A DNA stretch of 64,000 nucleotides from NCBI GenBank assembly GCA_903864275.1, contig CAIPFE010000019.1, positions 248,001 through 312,000 on the forward strand. The letters run 5' to 3'. Every line of letters starts with the position of its first letter. The stretch's first letter is position 1. The translations under genes were made by a program, and so were the position numbers. The notes under the pieces are model-generated. The model was given only the letters and a program-made list of their open reading frames with translations, had not been told where the DNA came from and did no database searches. The stretch comes from an uncultured Mucilaginibacter sp. (GTDB lineage Bacteria; Bacteroidota; Bacteroidia; Sphingobacteriales; Sphingobacteriaceae). This document shows positions 16,502-25,999 of this stretch, piece after piece.

Positions 16502-16523
16502 CATCGACCAATCAACCTATAGT

Positions 16524-16566
16524 TTAGATTTGTCAACTTTTTAAAAGTTGACAAATCTAATTTTTT
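16524..16566. terminator. Bidirectional terminator built on the repeated 33-bp palindrome
   Basis: An 18-bp stem (16524-16541 with 16543-16560) has a single-T centre, followed by T6 at 16561-16566. It sits between the convergent YciI and membrane-protein genes, and the last T's overlap the latter's stop. The inner 33 bp is identical to 3929-3961. Confidence 0.75.
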
Positions 16567-17020
16567 AAATATTAGTGGAAAGTTTAACAGCGCCCGCCCG
16601 CTTTTGGACACGGTTGTATATTGCGCCGATAATGAGGCCGCCAAATGCTCCTAATAAAATATGCCAGGTTATATCGCAAATGGTTACCGTAACCGACCAG
16701 CTAAACATTGCTGCATTTGCAAAATTCCAGGTACCTGAAGAAATCAAATTAAGCAGTCCGCCGGCAAATGCAGCATTGCCCAAATTAATTTTACCCTCCC
16801 GCCTTGCGGTAATAAAATAGGTCATTCCGAAAGTGAGGACCAGGTCAAGTAAACCCACCCAAAGTGGATCGGTGTCTTTCATTTTATGAATGGCAGGCTC
16901 GAGTTGAATAAGGTTTGTGTCAAAAAAGTTAGCGGCAAGTTGTCCGTGGAAAACGCCGTTAAGGCCAAAAACAATGATGAAAGTTGGCAGCCAGCAGAAA
17001 AGAATTGTTTTGATTTTCAT
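16565..17020 (-). CDS. Small integral membrane protein, unknown function
   Basis: 151 residues with four hydrophobic segments: about 4-22, 53-70, 84-103 and 113-134. The fourth, WHILLGAFGGLIIGAIY, has a glycine-rich helix-packing look. A short charged loop (TARREGKIN) lies between segments 2 and 3. There is no signal peptidase site, so it is an inner-membrane protein. I do not recognise a family with certainty. It converges with the YciI gene and shares its terminator. Confidence 0.7.
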   Translation of the reverse strand: MKIKTILFCWLPTFIIVFGLNGVFHGQLAANFFDTNLIQLEPAIHKMKDTDPLWVGLLDLVLTFGMTYFITARREGKINLGNAAFAGGLLNLISSGTWNFANAAMFSWSVTVTICDITWHILLGAFGGLIIGAIYNRVQKRAGAVKLSTNI

Positions 17021-17146
17021 TTTGACCTGTTTTGGTTTGATTTACTATTGTCATATAAGCTATCATAAAGTTAAGGTTGTTCAGCAAAAATCCAAAAAAA
17101 TCAAAAAAGCATCTACTTTCCGAAACGGGCATTTCGACTTCCCCAT

Positions 17147-18130
17147 TTAAGCAACCAACATTTCCCTGTTATACTTATTTCTATAACTCACCGGCGACAA
17201 TCCCGTTATTTTTTTGAACATGGTACGAAATGCCTTGCTGTCGGAATATCCCACGGAATACATCACTTCATTAATATTTTCGCGGCTTGATTCGAGGCTT
17301 TTTTTGGCGGCCTCTATTTTTACGCGCTGCAGGTACTCAACGGGGGTGTTCGAGGTGGCTTTTTTAAACCGGCGCTCAAAATTACGGCGGCTGATGGCAA
17401 ACATATCTGAAAGCTCCTCCACCGACACTTTATTGCTTACGTTATTTTCCATAAACAATTGTGCCTTCTTGATCGGCTCATCTTCATGATCTTTTTGCCC
17501 GGTAAAAATAGCAAATGGCGACTGGCTTTTACGCTCGATCTCAATTTCGAGCATTTTTGAGCAATAAACAGCCATTTCGCGGCCGCAAAATTTCTCAACC
17601 AGGTATATCATCAGGTTTAAAAATGAATACGCCCCGCCGCTGGAGTACACGCCAAACTCATCAGTTATGATCTTTTCAGGCATCAATTTCACTTCGGGGA
17701 ATGCCTGCCTGAAGGCGTCTGCTGCTACCCAATGGGTCGAGCATTTTTTACCTTTCAGCAACCCGGTCGACGCCAGTAAAAACGCGCCTGTGCACAGGCT
17801 GGCAACTTCGGCCCCTTGTTTATACTGATCAAATATCCAGGGGATAAAAGCGGAGTTCATTCTAAGGCTGGTAGGCATATCTCCCTGTATGGCCGGGATT
17901 ATGATCAGGTCGGTTTTCTTTATTTCTTCCAGCAGGGTATCCGGTCGTACAACAAAAAGCCCATCATACAGTGAAGTTTCGGGAGTAATCCCAACCATTT
18001 TTATATCAAAAAAAGGTCTTTTACCCTGGCTCGCGAGGGTCATGTTCACGGTAGAAAATACCTTGTAAGCTCCAATTACACTGCTTAATATGCAGGGGCT
18101 GTTTGGAACTAAAACGGATACGTGTTTCAT
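17147..18130 (-). CDS. GlxA-family transcriptional regulator (DJ-1/PfpI plus AraC HTH)
   Basis: 327 residues. The N-terminal DJ-1/PfpI-like domain (about 1-180) includes ASLCTGAFLLASTGLL with the nucleophile-elbow Cys and KKCSTHW. The C-terminal AraC/XylS domain has two helix-turn-helices: VSVEELSDMFAISRRNFERR and INEVMYSVGYSDSKAFRTMF. Members are usually ligand-responsive activators; the DJ-1 part is thought to bind rather than cleave a ligand. It is divergent from the VOC protein gene across 284 bp, so that gene is the likely target. Confidence 0.9.
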   Translation of the reverse strand: MKHVSVLVPNSPCILSSVIGAYKVFSTVNMTLASQGKRPFFDIKMVGITPETSLYDGLFVVRPDTLLEEIKKTDLIIIPAIQGDMPTSLRMNSAFIPWIFDQYKQGAEVASLCTGAFLLASTGLLKGKKCSTHWVAADAFRQAFPEVKLMPEKIITDEFGVYSSGGAYSFLNLMIYLVEKFCGREMAVYCSKMLEIEIERKSQSPFAIFTGQKDHEDEPIKKAQLFMENNVSNKVSVEELSDMFAISRRNFERRFKKATSNTPVEYLQRVKIEAAKKSLESSRENINEVMYSVGYSDSKAFRTMFKKITGLSPVSYRNKYNREMLVA

Positions 18131-18414
18131 AGCTTGAGAGGTTTAATAAGGATTTTATGACTTGAATGATTTACAAGATCAATGTCAATTAACATTATGA
18201 TAATCCTTTAATCCTGCAAATCTTTGTCAAACTTACAACATTCCATTGTCGCAATCAACCCCTAAGGTTGTCGTATTTACACGCTATCAGTATCGGTAAA
18301 TGACAGTAGGTTTGGATAGAAATAAGTCCCGGACAATTTATTGTTGAATACACAATAACTTAATATCACATAGGTAATTTTAAATATCAATTAAAAACTA
18401 AAAAATCAAAAAAA

Positions 18415-18798
18415 ATGGATGCTAACTCAAATGCTTTAAACTGGTTCGAAATATCCGTAAGTGATATTGCCAGGGCGAAAAAATTCTACGAAGAAATTTT
18501 TTCTATGGAAATGTTTGTACAGGACATGATGGGTATGAAAATGGCGTACTTCCCAATCGATATGACGAGCGGAAAAGTTGGTGGCGGCATTGTTGAAAGC
18601 CCATACCACAAACCAAGCGCCGACGGCGTAAAAGTTTATTTGAATGCCAACCCTGATATGGAGGCTATCTTAGCAAAAATTGCAGGCGCCGGTGGCCAGG
18701 TGATGATGCCAAAAACCAAGATAAGTGATGAGATAGGCTATATGGCCGGTTTTGTCGATACCGAAGGAAACCATGTTGCTTTGCATTCAAATAAGTAG
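18415..18798 (+). CDS. VOC-superfamily (glyoxalase/bleomycin-resistance fold) protein
   Basis: 127 residues, one VOC module pair. It starts NWFEISVSDIARAKKFYEEIF and continues with MKMAYFPI, GGGIVES, VKVYLNANPDMEAILAKIAGAG and GYMAGFVDTEGNHVALHSN. The C-terminal Glu (DTEGN) and other polar residues could bind a divalent metal. Similar small proteins act on glyoxal-like or drug substrates, or only bind ligands. It stands alone, opposite the GlxA regulator, which suggests ligand-induced expression. Confidence 0.82.
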   Translation: MDANSNALNWFEISVSDIARAKKFYEEIFSMEMFVQDMMGMKMAYFPIDMTSGKVGGGIVESPYHKPSADGVKVYLNANPDMEAILAKIAGAGGQVMMPKTKISDEIGYMAGFVDTEGNHVALHSNK

Positions 18799-18817
18799 CC
18801 TTATTACACCTCACACT

Positions 18818-18905
18818 GCCCTCTCCAACCGCGTGCGCTTTAGCTTTAGCGGCGGCGCAGGGAGAGGGCTTTAAAATTTTTTTCAAGGCCTCTCCTTTGG
18901 AGAGG
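18818..18905 (+). terminator. Terminator hairpin after the VOC gene plus a second small hairpin
   Basis: GCCCTCTCC (18818-18826) pairs with GGAGAGGGC (18861-18869) across a GC-rich loop, followed by TTTAAAATTTTTTT. A second hairpin, CCTCTCC-TTT-GGAGAGG at 18889-18905, reuses the same CTCTCC/GGAGAG word. Confidence 0.65.
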
Positions 18906-18986
18906 ATTATTTATGTTGTGATTTTTTTTATAGGCATTCATCGTGGCTTCGCCGTTTAGCTGAGGCATCTTAAAGCAGGGTGAGGC

Positions 18987-20858
18987 TTAGTGCGCCATCC
19001 ACACATTATCCTCTTTATCTACATCCGCATCATAGCCGGTTCCCAAAACCAGCTTTTGAACGACTTTTTTGGCAGTAAAACCGAGCGTCACGGTTTTATT
19101 GCCATTTTTCCAGCAGGCTATACTTTGGTGTAATAGTTGTGTGCTGCCATCATTGTAGAATATTGTAAGATCGACGGGTACCGGCTTGGTGCCAATATTG
19201 GTAATGGTCACAGTATACCGGTTTTTTAGATTGCTTACTTTGCTGATGGCCTGGTCGGGAACGCCGTTGTCAAAAAACCAGCTTTTCCAGAACCAGTTGA
19301 GGTTAATGCCCGAGCCTGTGTTTATACAATTAAAAAAATCAAAAGGCATAGGGTGTTTGCCATGCCATTGGCTGATGTAATAATGCAATGCTTTAGTGAA
19401 CAGGGTATCGCCCAGCATATCTTTAACATATAAGTATCCCAGTGCCGGTTTAGGGTACGAGTTATTCTGGTAGGCCATACCATCCTGCAGCGTGCTTAAT
19501 GTTATTATAGGCGGATCGTTCTCGGTGCCTGCAAAGTTTTCATAATTATTTATGGCATACAGGTCCGTAATTTTGGGGTCGATGACTGAACTTATCAGCC
19601 ATTCGCCTATGGTGGCCCATCCTTCATCCATCCAGCCGTATTTGGTTTCGTTAACGCCCATATAAAAAGGGAACATGGTATGGAATATCTCGTGGTCCGT
19701 CAGTTCTATATCGTCATCGGTCTTATCATAGGGCGCGTCGTTAACCATCATGGGGTATTCCATCTGGTCCAAACCATCAAACACAGTTTCGTGCGGGTAG
19801 GGGTAGGGCCATTTCGGGAATTTATAACTCATGGCCTCTACTGTTTTACGGGCGTAGTTTATCACCTCAAAATAACCTTTATGATCGGGGTTAAACACCG
19901 CGTCAACCCTGGTGCGCCTCCTCGTTTTCGGATCAACCACCAAACTGGATGATTTCCATAAATAATGATTGCTGATGGCAAAGGCCAGGTCGGTAACGCT
20001 GTCGGCTTCAAATTTCCAGGTATTGGCGGTTTTGTTTGCGGTAATATTCCCGGCCTTAATATCGGGTGCAGTAATTATGTCGGTTACGGTGTCACTTTCA
20101 GCGGCATTGCTCAAACGCTTTGAGAACTTATCAGTGTAAACCTGGTTTGCATTTTTGAGGTCGCCGGTGGCCCATACCTCGTAATCCCCCGGTACCGTGA
20201 TCTCGGCATTAAAATGGCAAAAATCATTGTAAAACTCCTGGATGCCCTGGTAGTGCTGCTGGTTCCAGCCGTCAATATCATCATAAACGGCGATGCGCGG
20301 AAAAAAATAGGCTATGAAAAATGCCCCGCTGTCAACCTGCCCGGTACGGATGTGTGAAGTTTTATTCAGTATATAGGCATAGGCAATGTCAAAGTGTATG
20401 CTTTGTTTTGGGGCGATCGCGGACGTTTTAACCGTCATGTTTGTGCCGTCAATCATCCATTGTTTTTCATTTTGCGCCTGTTTGTTAATACTCAGCTGCT
20501 GTATTTGAACGCCGTCGGTTATGTCCTCCGGCAAAACAGGCATATTACGGATAGCTCCTTTTTTATAAAGATTCGGATAAAGTTTAAAATCAACCTGGTT
20601 CAGGGTATCCGGACTGTTATTGGTGTAATCAACAGATACTATGCCGTTTAGGTAGCGCGATTCGGGATTAAAAGTTACCCTGATGGTATAATCCGCGTAG
20701 TTTTGCCAGTAATTTTTCCCTGGGCCCCCGTTATGGGAACGGGTGCCTTTAGCGTAGGTCTCCTGTAAATTTGCCGGCAAGGGCAGGGCGGTTTGGGCAA
20801 AGCAATTAGTGCTGCCGGATAGGATAAGCGATAATAATAATTTGGAGTAGTTGGTCAT
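18987..20858 (-). CDS. Secreted M1-family aminopeptidase
   Basis: About 623 residues from the ATG at 20858; a TTG 9 bp upstream is also in frame. A signal peptide (LLLSLILSGSTNCFAQ) directs export. The gluzincin motif is complete: HEIFH, then 18 residues, then the third ligand Glu in MDEGWATIGEW, the M1 spacing. The usual GxMEN exopeptidase loop reads DQMEYPMM, so the N-terminal-amine recognition site is altered. A beta-sandwich domain precedes the catalytic part, and a short C-terminal domain (about 520-623) replaces the long helical domain of larger M1 enzymes. It probably trims peptides in the periplasm or outside. Confidence 0.88.
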   Translation of the reverse strand: MTNYSKLLLSLILSGSTNCFAQTALPLPANLQETYAKGTRSHNGGPGKNYWQNYADYTIRVTFNPESRYLNGIVSVDYTNNSPDTLNQVDFKLYPNLYKKGAIRNMPVLPEDITDGVQIQQLSINKQAQNEKQWMIDGTNMTVKTSAIAPKQSIHFDIAYAYILNKTSHIRTGQVDSGAFFIAYFFPRIAVYDDIDGWNQQHYQGIQEFYNDFCHFNAEITVPGDYEVWATGDLKNANQVYTDKFSKRLSNAAESDTVTDIITAPDIKAGNITANKTANTWKFEADSVTDLAFAISNHYLWKSSSLVVDPKTRRRTRVDAVFNPDHKGYFEVINYARKTVEAMSYKFPKWPYPYPHETVFDGLDQMEYPMMVNDAPYDKTDDDIELTDHEIFHTMFPFYMGVNETKYGWMDEGWATIGEWLISSVIDPKITDLYAINNYENFAGTENDPPIITLSTLQDGMAYQNNSYPKPALGYLYVKDMLGDTLFTKALHYYISQWHGKHPMPFDFFNCINTGSGINLNWFWKSWFFDNGVPDQAISKVSNLKNRYTVTITNIGTKPVPVDLTIFYNDGSTQLLHQSIACWKNGNKTVTLGFTAKKVVQKLVLGTGYDADVDKEDNVWMAH

Positions 20859-21119
20859 TAAAAGCAATTTACAGGCTAAGCTAAATTATTTATTTGAGGA
20901 AGGCAATAAACGCGAATTTGTTTGCGGTGGAGCAGCAAAAACTCAGGTTCATGTTAGCGTCCATTTCACAACGACTTATTGGAAGATAAAAACTTCGGAC
21001 AGCGTCCATGCCAAACTACGCCCGGCGGGTGCTTTTGGAAAAAGTAACGGGAATTTAAAATAATCGGATAGATGTAGCGTTTTCCATAAAATAACGTAAA
21101 TGATAAAAAGAAAATTGAT

Positions 21120-21566
21120 ATGAAAGTAAAACTACTTTGTCAATCACTGGTGCTGCTGGCGGTACTGGCTTTTGCGACCGGTTGTTCAAAAGACTATACG
21201 CCACCACAGTCCAGCGCTTCGCTGCAGGGAACTTTTACAGGGCAGTTCATATTCTTGCATCAACCAGCTAATTCAGCAACCGTTGATACCGTAAAAGCAA
21301 ATATCCAACTGGAAATGCAAGCCAACTCAACTTACCAGGTTACCGGGGATACATCAACGGTGCACGCCGGCAGTCGTGGAACTTTTGTACCCGGCGCGAA
21401 CAGCACCATTCAATTTTTTGACGCAACGTATCCGCCTGCCGGAACTCCGGCCAAATTACATTTAAGCGGCATTTATCAGTACAGTTACGACGGCATATTT
21501 TTGCGGTTAACCGGCTACGGACCGCTGGACACGGTGACTTATAAATACGTTTTAGAAAAGAATTAA
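21120..21566 (+). CDS. Small lipoprotein, paralogue of the gene at 6373
   Basis: 148 residues with a lipoprotein signal ending FATGC. The mature part follows its paralogue almost column by column: LQGTFTGQF, VKANIQLEM, VTGDTSTVHAGSRG, YPPAGTPAKLHLSGIYQY, LDTVTYKYVL. The shared plan implies a common beta-rich fold and role that I cannot name. It stands alone between the M1 peptidase (divergent) and the Nudix regulator (convergent). The 214 bp after it contain only TCCGAAAT-type words. Confidence 0.75.
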   Translation: MKVKLLCQSLVLLAVLAFATGCSKDYTPPQSSASLQGTFTGQFIFLHQPANSATVDTVKANIQLEMQANSTYQVTGDTSTVHAGSRGTFVPGANSTIQFFDATYPPAGTPAKLHLSGIYQYSYDGIFLRLTGYGPLDTVTYKYVLEKN

Positions 21567-21781
21567 TTATTACATGCCCGCAACTTCTCCCTGGCGCGCT
21601 GCAGCACGGCCCAAAAGAGGTGGGTAATGTGCCACGCTCACAGGTAACAAACCATGCAAATTGTGATGTCATCGGCTCAACCAACAAATCCGAACTCAGG
21701 TTCCCAGATCCAAAATATCGCAAATCCGAAATCGTAAACGGCGAAGCCCTCAATGAAGTTAATCGTAAATCCGAAATCTCA

Positions 21782-22543
21782 TTACCATCCCCCTTTAAAA
21801 CCCTCCTTCAAAGCAGCCTCATAATTTTCAAGATCGAAGGAGTATAGATAAGGCGCCTTATGCGCGCCTCCTTTGCGAGGTTGTTCCGATCTGTTTAATA
21901 TGCCAAAGCCAAGCATTCGTCGCTGGAAATTTCGCCGGTCAAGCTTTTTGTCCAATATGGTTTCATAAAGCTTTTGCAATTCGGGCATGGTAAATTGTTT
22001 TGGCATCAGATTGTAACCTATTGGCTGATAATTCAATTGCAGGCGCAGGGTATCAAGGGCCGTTTTTAATATCAGCGCATGGTCAAGCTTTAATTCAGGC
22101 AGATCATTCAAATCGCACCACGAGCATAATGCCGAAAATTGGTCGGCTGCAGGATTTGTTTCGCAAAAATCAACAAGCGCATAATAACCGATGGTTAAAA
22201 AACGATTGGTAAACCAATTGTCTTTTGCAGGGACCATATCCTTATAGGCATCAAAATGTTCCTTTGACCTTTCGGGATCCCCGAATACGTGAAACTGCTG
22301 CAAAAATATTTCATCAAGGCCCGTGCGCTCTTTTAGTATGCGGTTCGCTGCCTCTTCTATCGGCTCTTTTTTAAGTAAAAAACCGCCCGGCAAATACCAT
22401 TCACCACCGTTTTTTAATTCTAAAACAAGGACTTTCATCAGGCCTTCGTGAAAACCAAACACGACGCAATCGATAGAAATATGAGCGAGATAGTTTTCCC
22501 GGGCATTCTCGCAAAACTCTTCAAGTTCCTTTTTGGTCAACAT
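21782..22543 (-). CDS. Nudix-derived transcriptional regulator (NrtR/AraR-like)
   Basis: 253 residues. The N-terminal Nudix fold has GGFLLKKEPIEEAANRILKE. The core Nudix box is degenerate: the R-E-x-x-E-E part reads RILKER, so catalytic Glu residues are missing and hydrolysis is unlikely. A C-terminal winged-helix domain follows (about 165-253), with LYETILDKKLDRRNFQRRM and KGGAHKAPYLYSFD, the arrangement of NrtR-type and Bacteroidota sugar-responsive Nudix regulators. It is divergent from the GH3 gene, so a sugar-catabolic operon is the natural target. That regulatory link is inference. Confidence 0.82.
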   Translation of the reverse strand: MLTKKELEEFCENARENYLAHISIDCVVFGFHEGLMKVLVLELKNGGEWYLPGGFLLKKEPIEEAANRILKERTGLDEIFLQQFHVFGDPERSKEHFDAYKDMVPAKDNWFTNRFLTIGYYALVDFCETNPAADQFSALCSWCDLNDLPELKLDHALILKTALDTLRLQLNYQPIGYNLMPKQFTMPELQKLYETILDKKLDRRNFQRRMLGFGILNRSEQPRKGGAHKAPYLYSFDLENYEAALKEGFKGGW

Positions 22544-22812
22544 TTCTGCTATTCTACAAAAATACTTTGATTATTTAAATTATAACGTTACAATTGTGTC
22601 AATAAGACACTAAGATTTTACAGTGCAGGACCAATTTTGCCAATAAAGAGCCAAGAGCCAGGAACCAAGAGTCAAGAAAAAAAAGAAATTCCAATTCAAT
22701 TTGCATTGCTCTGCGTAGCCTGCTCATACCTGGTTTTTCAATTGATTTCTTCGCCCCGTTTTGTCGTCTTGCTTCTTGACTCTTGCTTCTTTAATTTTAT
22801 AACCAACCAAAA

Positions 22813-25113
22813 ATGAGAAAATATATTCCAACTATTAAAGCAATGCTTCCCGTAGTTTTAGTAATGTCGTTGTGCCATGCTTTTGGCCAAACAAAAAGCG
22901 CTGACGCCAAAATGAATGCCTTCGTTTCCGGCTTAATGGGCAAAATGACGCTGGATGAAAAGATCGGGCAGTTAAATTTAGTTACCGGGGGCGCGCCAAC
23001 TACAGGCTCGGTAGTTAATAAAGGAATAGAGCAAAAAATAAAAGGCGGCGATATTGGGGGCATGTTTGGAATCTGGGGCGCGGATAAGGTTAAAGCGGTA
23101 CAAGATATTGCCGTTAAAAACTCCCGCCTTCATATACCGTTAATTTTCGGGCTCGATGTTATACATGGGCACGAAACCGTTTTTCCGATACCCTTAGGGA
23201 TATCAGCTACCTGGGATATGGCCTTGGTACAGGAGTCGGCAAAGATCGCTGCAAAGGAAGCAACCGCTGAAGGACTCAATTGGGTATTTTCCCCGATGGT
23301 GGACATTGCCCGCGACCCGCGCTGGGGACGGATATCCGAAGGATCGGGCGAAGACGCCTGGTATGGTTCGCAGGTGGCCAGGGCAATCGTGAAAGGTTAC
23401 CAGGGCACCAGCATGAAAAATGCCGATGCTGTAATGGCCTGCGTAAAACACTTTGCCTTATACGGCGGCGCCGAAGCGGGCCGCGAGTATAATACCGTTG
23501 ACATGAGCCCGATAAAAATGTACCAGGATTACCTGCCGCCTTACAAAGCCGCAGTTGATGCCGGTGCAGGCAGCTTTATGAGTTCGTTCAACACCATAAA
23601 TGGCGTACCCGCCACGGGCAATCAATGGTTGCTGACTGATCTGCTGCGGAAACAATGGGGCTTTAAGGGCTTTGTGGTATCTGATTATACAGCGGTTAAT
23701 GAATTAACCAACCACGGCCTTGGCGACCTGCAAACCGTGTCGGCAATAGCATTGAAAGCCGGCCTCGACATGGACATGGTAGGCGAGGGCTTTTTAACCA
23801 CCATAAAGAAATCGTTAAAACAAGGGACGGTTACACAACAGGAAATTGACCAGGCCTGCCGCCGCGTGCTGGAGGCTAAATACAAATTGGGTTTATTTGA
23901 TAACCCTTATAAATCTACTGACCCTGCCAGGGAAAAAGCCGATGTGTTAACTGATGATAACCGAAAATTTTCAAGACGGATAGCCGAACACTCCTTCGTA
24001 TTGTTAAAAAACCAGACCCAAACCCTACCGCTCAAAAAATCGGGCACTATTGCGTTGATAGGGCCACTGGCCGATAATCATTCCGAAATGCTGGGTACCT
24101 GGGTCGTTGCCGGCAACCCGAACAAATCGGTCAGCGTAAGGGAGGGGATAAAAAATGTGGTTGGCAGCGATGTTAATATATTATATGCAAGGGGGTCGAA
24201 TATTACAGATGATTCGCTTTTAAATGAACGGTCCTACTTTTTTGGTATGAAACAGGGAAAAGACGGCAGGCCCGCACAGGAAATGATTGACGAGGCCGTT
24301 GAAACCGCAAAAAAAGCCGACGTGGTTGTTGCGGTTGTTGGCGAATCGGCAAATATGTCGGGCGAGTCATCAAGCAGGTCGGATATCAATATCCCCGAAA
24401 CCCAGCGGGATCTGCTGAAAGCGCTTGCCAAAACCGGCAAACCTTTAGTTATCGTACTATTTAACGGCCGCCCGCTTACCCTGCCCTGGGAAGATGCGCA
24501 TGCCAGCGCTATATTAGATGTATGGGCCCCCGGTACCGAAGCCGGAAATGCCGTTGCCGATGTGCTTTTCGGCAACTATAACCCGGCTGGTAAAATTACC
24601 GCGACATTCCCGCGCAGCGTGGGGCAGATACCTATATATTATAACCACAAAAATACAGGCCGCCCTTTTGATGGAAAAGGCCCTGCAAAATTCAAGTCTG
24701 ATTACATTGATATTTCAAACGACCCCTTATATCCATTTGGTTACGGGCTTAGTTATACCACCTTTAATTATAGCGGTGTAAAACTTGATAAAACCATGCT
24801 TAAAGGAAATGAAGCACTCAAAGCGACTGTTACCATAACCAATACAGGTAAATATGCCGGCGAGGAAGTGGTGCAGCTATATATAGGCCAGCCGGTAGCC
24901 AGTATCAGCCGTTCAGTTAAAGAGTTAAAAGATTTCCGGAAAATAATGTTGAAACCCGGTGAAAGCAAAGAAGTAACATTTGATATTACAACCAAAGACC
25001 TTAAGTTTTATAATACCAAATTGGTTTACGATTGGGAACCAGGAGAATTTATTGTTGAAATAGGTACTAATTCAAGCGATACCCATACTGCTTCGGTACG
25101 ATGGAATAAATAA
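22813..25113 (+). CDS. Secreted GH3 beta-glucosidase (BglX-like)
   Basis: 766 residues with a signal peptide ending HAFGQ. The GH3 N-terminal TIM barrel has IFGLDVIHG, the substrate-binding MACVKHFALYG, and the nucleophile Asp in FVVSDYTAV (D291). The C-terminal alpha/beta sandwich carries the probable acid/base Glu in GESANMSGESSSR, and the protein ends with a fibronectin-III-like domain. The length matches BglX of E. coli (765 residues). It removes non-reducing beta-linked glucose or related sugars in the periplasm. It stands 269 bp from the divergent Nudix regulator. Confidence 0.93.
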   Translation: MRKYIPTIKAMLPVVLVMSLCHAFGQTKSADAKMNAFVSGLMGKMTLDEKIGQLNLVTGGAPTTGSVVNKGIEQKIKGGDIGGMFGIWGADKVKAVQDIAVKNSRLHIPLIFGLDVIHGHETVFPIPLGISATWDMALVQESAKIAAKEATAEGLNWVFSPMVDIARDPRWGRISEGSGEDAWYGSQVARAIVKGYQGTSMKNADAVMACVKHFALYGGAEAGREYNTVDMSPIKMYQDYLPPYKAAVDAGAGSFMSSFNTINGVPATGNQWLLTDLLRKQWGFKGFVVSDYTAVNELTNHGLGDLQTVSAIALKAGLDMDMVGEGFLTTIKKSLKQGTVTQQEIDQACRRVLEAKYKLGLFDNPYKSTDPAREKADVLTDDNRKFSRRIAEHSFVLLKNQTQTLPLKKSGTIALIGPLADNHSEMLGTWVVAGNPNKSVSVREGIKNVVGSDVNILYARGSNITDDSLLNERSYFFGMKQGKDGRPAQEMIDEAVETAKKADVVVAVVGESANMSGESSSRSDINIPETQRDLLKALAKTGKPLVIVLFNGRPLTLPWEDAHASAILDVWAPGTEAGNAVADVLFGNYNPAGKITATFPRSVGQIPIYYNHKNTGRPFDGKGPAKFKSDYIDISNDPLYPFGYGLSYTTFNYSGVKLDKTMLKGNEALKATVTITNTGKYAGEEVVQLYIGQPVASISRSVKELKDFRKIMLKPGESKEVTFDITTKDLKFYNTKLVYDWEPGEFIVEIGTNSSDTHTASVRWNK

Positions 25114-25181
25114 ACGACAAGGTAAAATTTTCGTCTCGATGGTTATCAATTTTTAACACGAAGAACACAAGGGGTTTCACT

Positions 25182-25217
25182 AAGGGCACAAAGTTTTGAG
25201 TATAATTTTGTGCCCTT
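25182..25217 (+). terminator. Hairpin after the GH3 gene
   Basis: AAGGGCACAAA (25182-25192) pairs perfectly with TTTGTGCCCTT (25207-25217) about 70 bp after the GH3 stop. No strong T-run follows, so termination efficiency is uncertain. The preceding AACACGAAGAACACAAGG tract is low-complexity. Confidence 0.5.
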
Positions 25218-25999
25218 CCTAAAAAAAACCACAACCGCCATCAATGCAATTTTTTGCCTTAGTGCGCGTTGCGCGTCATTGCCAGGTCAGCAGTAAACAT
25301 TTCTTAACCAATTGGTCAATCGGTTCAAATTCGGCTGAAATAACTGTTAAAGCAACATTTTACCATAACATAATGAATTTTTAACATTGATTTTTGTTGC
25401 CGGCTGCGGCTTTAACATGGGTGCATGGTAATTAAAAATGGATGCAACAAATGTCACTTTTGTTGCAAATTCGAGTCTAAAGCGATGTTTAGTGTAATTA
25501 TTGGCTTGTATAACAAGAATATTACATTTCTATTTTTCTAATGATTTAGTAATTATGTTAACATTATGTTAATGTTACGGCAAAAAGTGTTAATTATTGT
25601 TAAATTTAATGGAATAAAAATAAATAATTTGTAATTCTTATATCCTTACTTGTGTAAGCAGTACACTCTTTTTACATTAGTATCAATGCAATGTGATTTT
25701 TTGTGTCAGCAACTGATCATTAAAAACCTGATATTATTATAACATTTATTTATCAAACATCCCTTGAATTTCAGGGGAGCGACGGAAAAATGTGGTAGCG
25801 ATAAGTTTTAAATTTAGTATTTTAAAAAAAATATGATAAGACTGTTACATTCCTTCATTTCTACACGTATAGCCTTCACAGACCCACTGCACCAGGGTCA
25901 AAGTCAATTTAGTTTGGCAGTGTTAACTTTAGGAGGCTGTAAACATCAAAGAACTAATAAGCTTAAATCAAATAAATTAATCAACTAAATCTCAATCTC
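25218..25999. other. Long upstream region of the SusC gene
   Basis: About 780 AT-rich bases without a supportable ORF on either strand. It must hold the promoter of the SusC/SusD pair, but I find no exact TAnnTTTG plus TTTG arrangement. The last 150 bp (25,850-25,999) are less AT-rich and could be a structured leader. An unrecognised small RNA is possible but unsupported. Confidence 0.4.

Noticed and set aside
20851..21063. A 70-codon plus-strand frame between the M1 peptidase and the lipoprotein
   Set aside because: It has no features, overlaps the 5' end of the peptidase gene, and the composition looks random.
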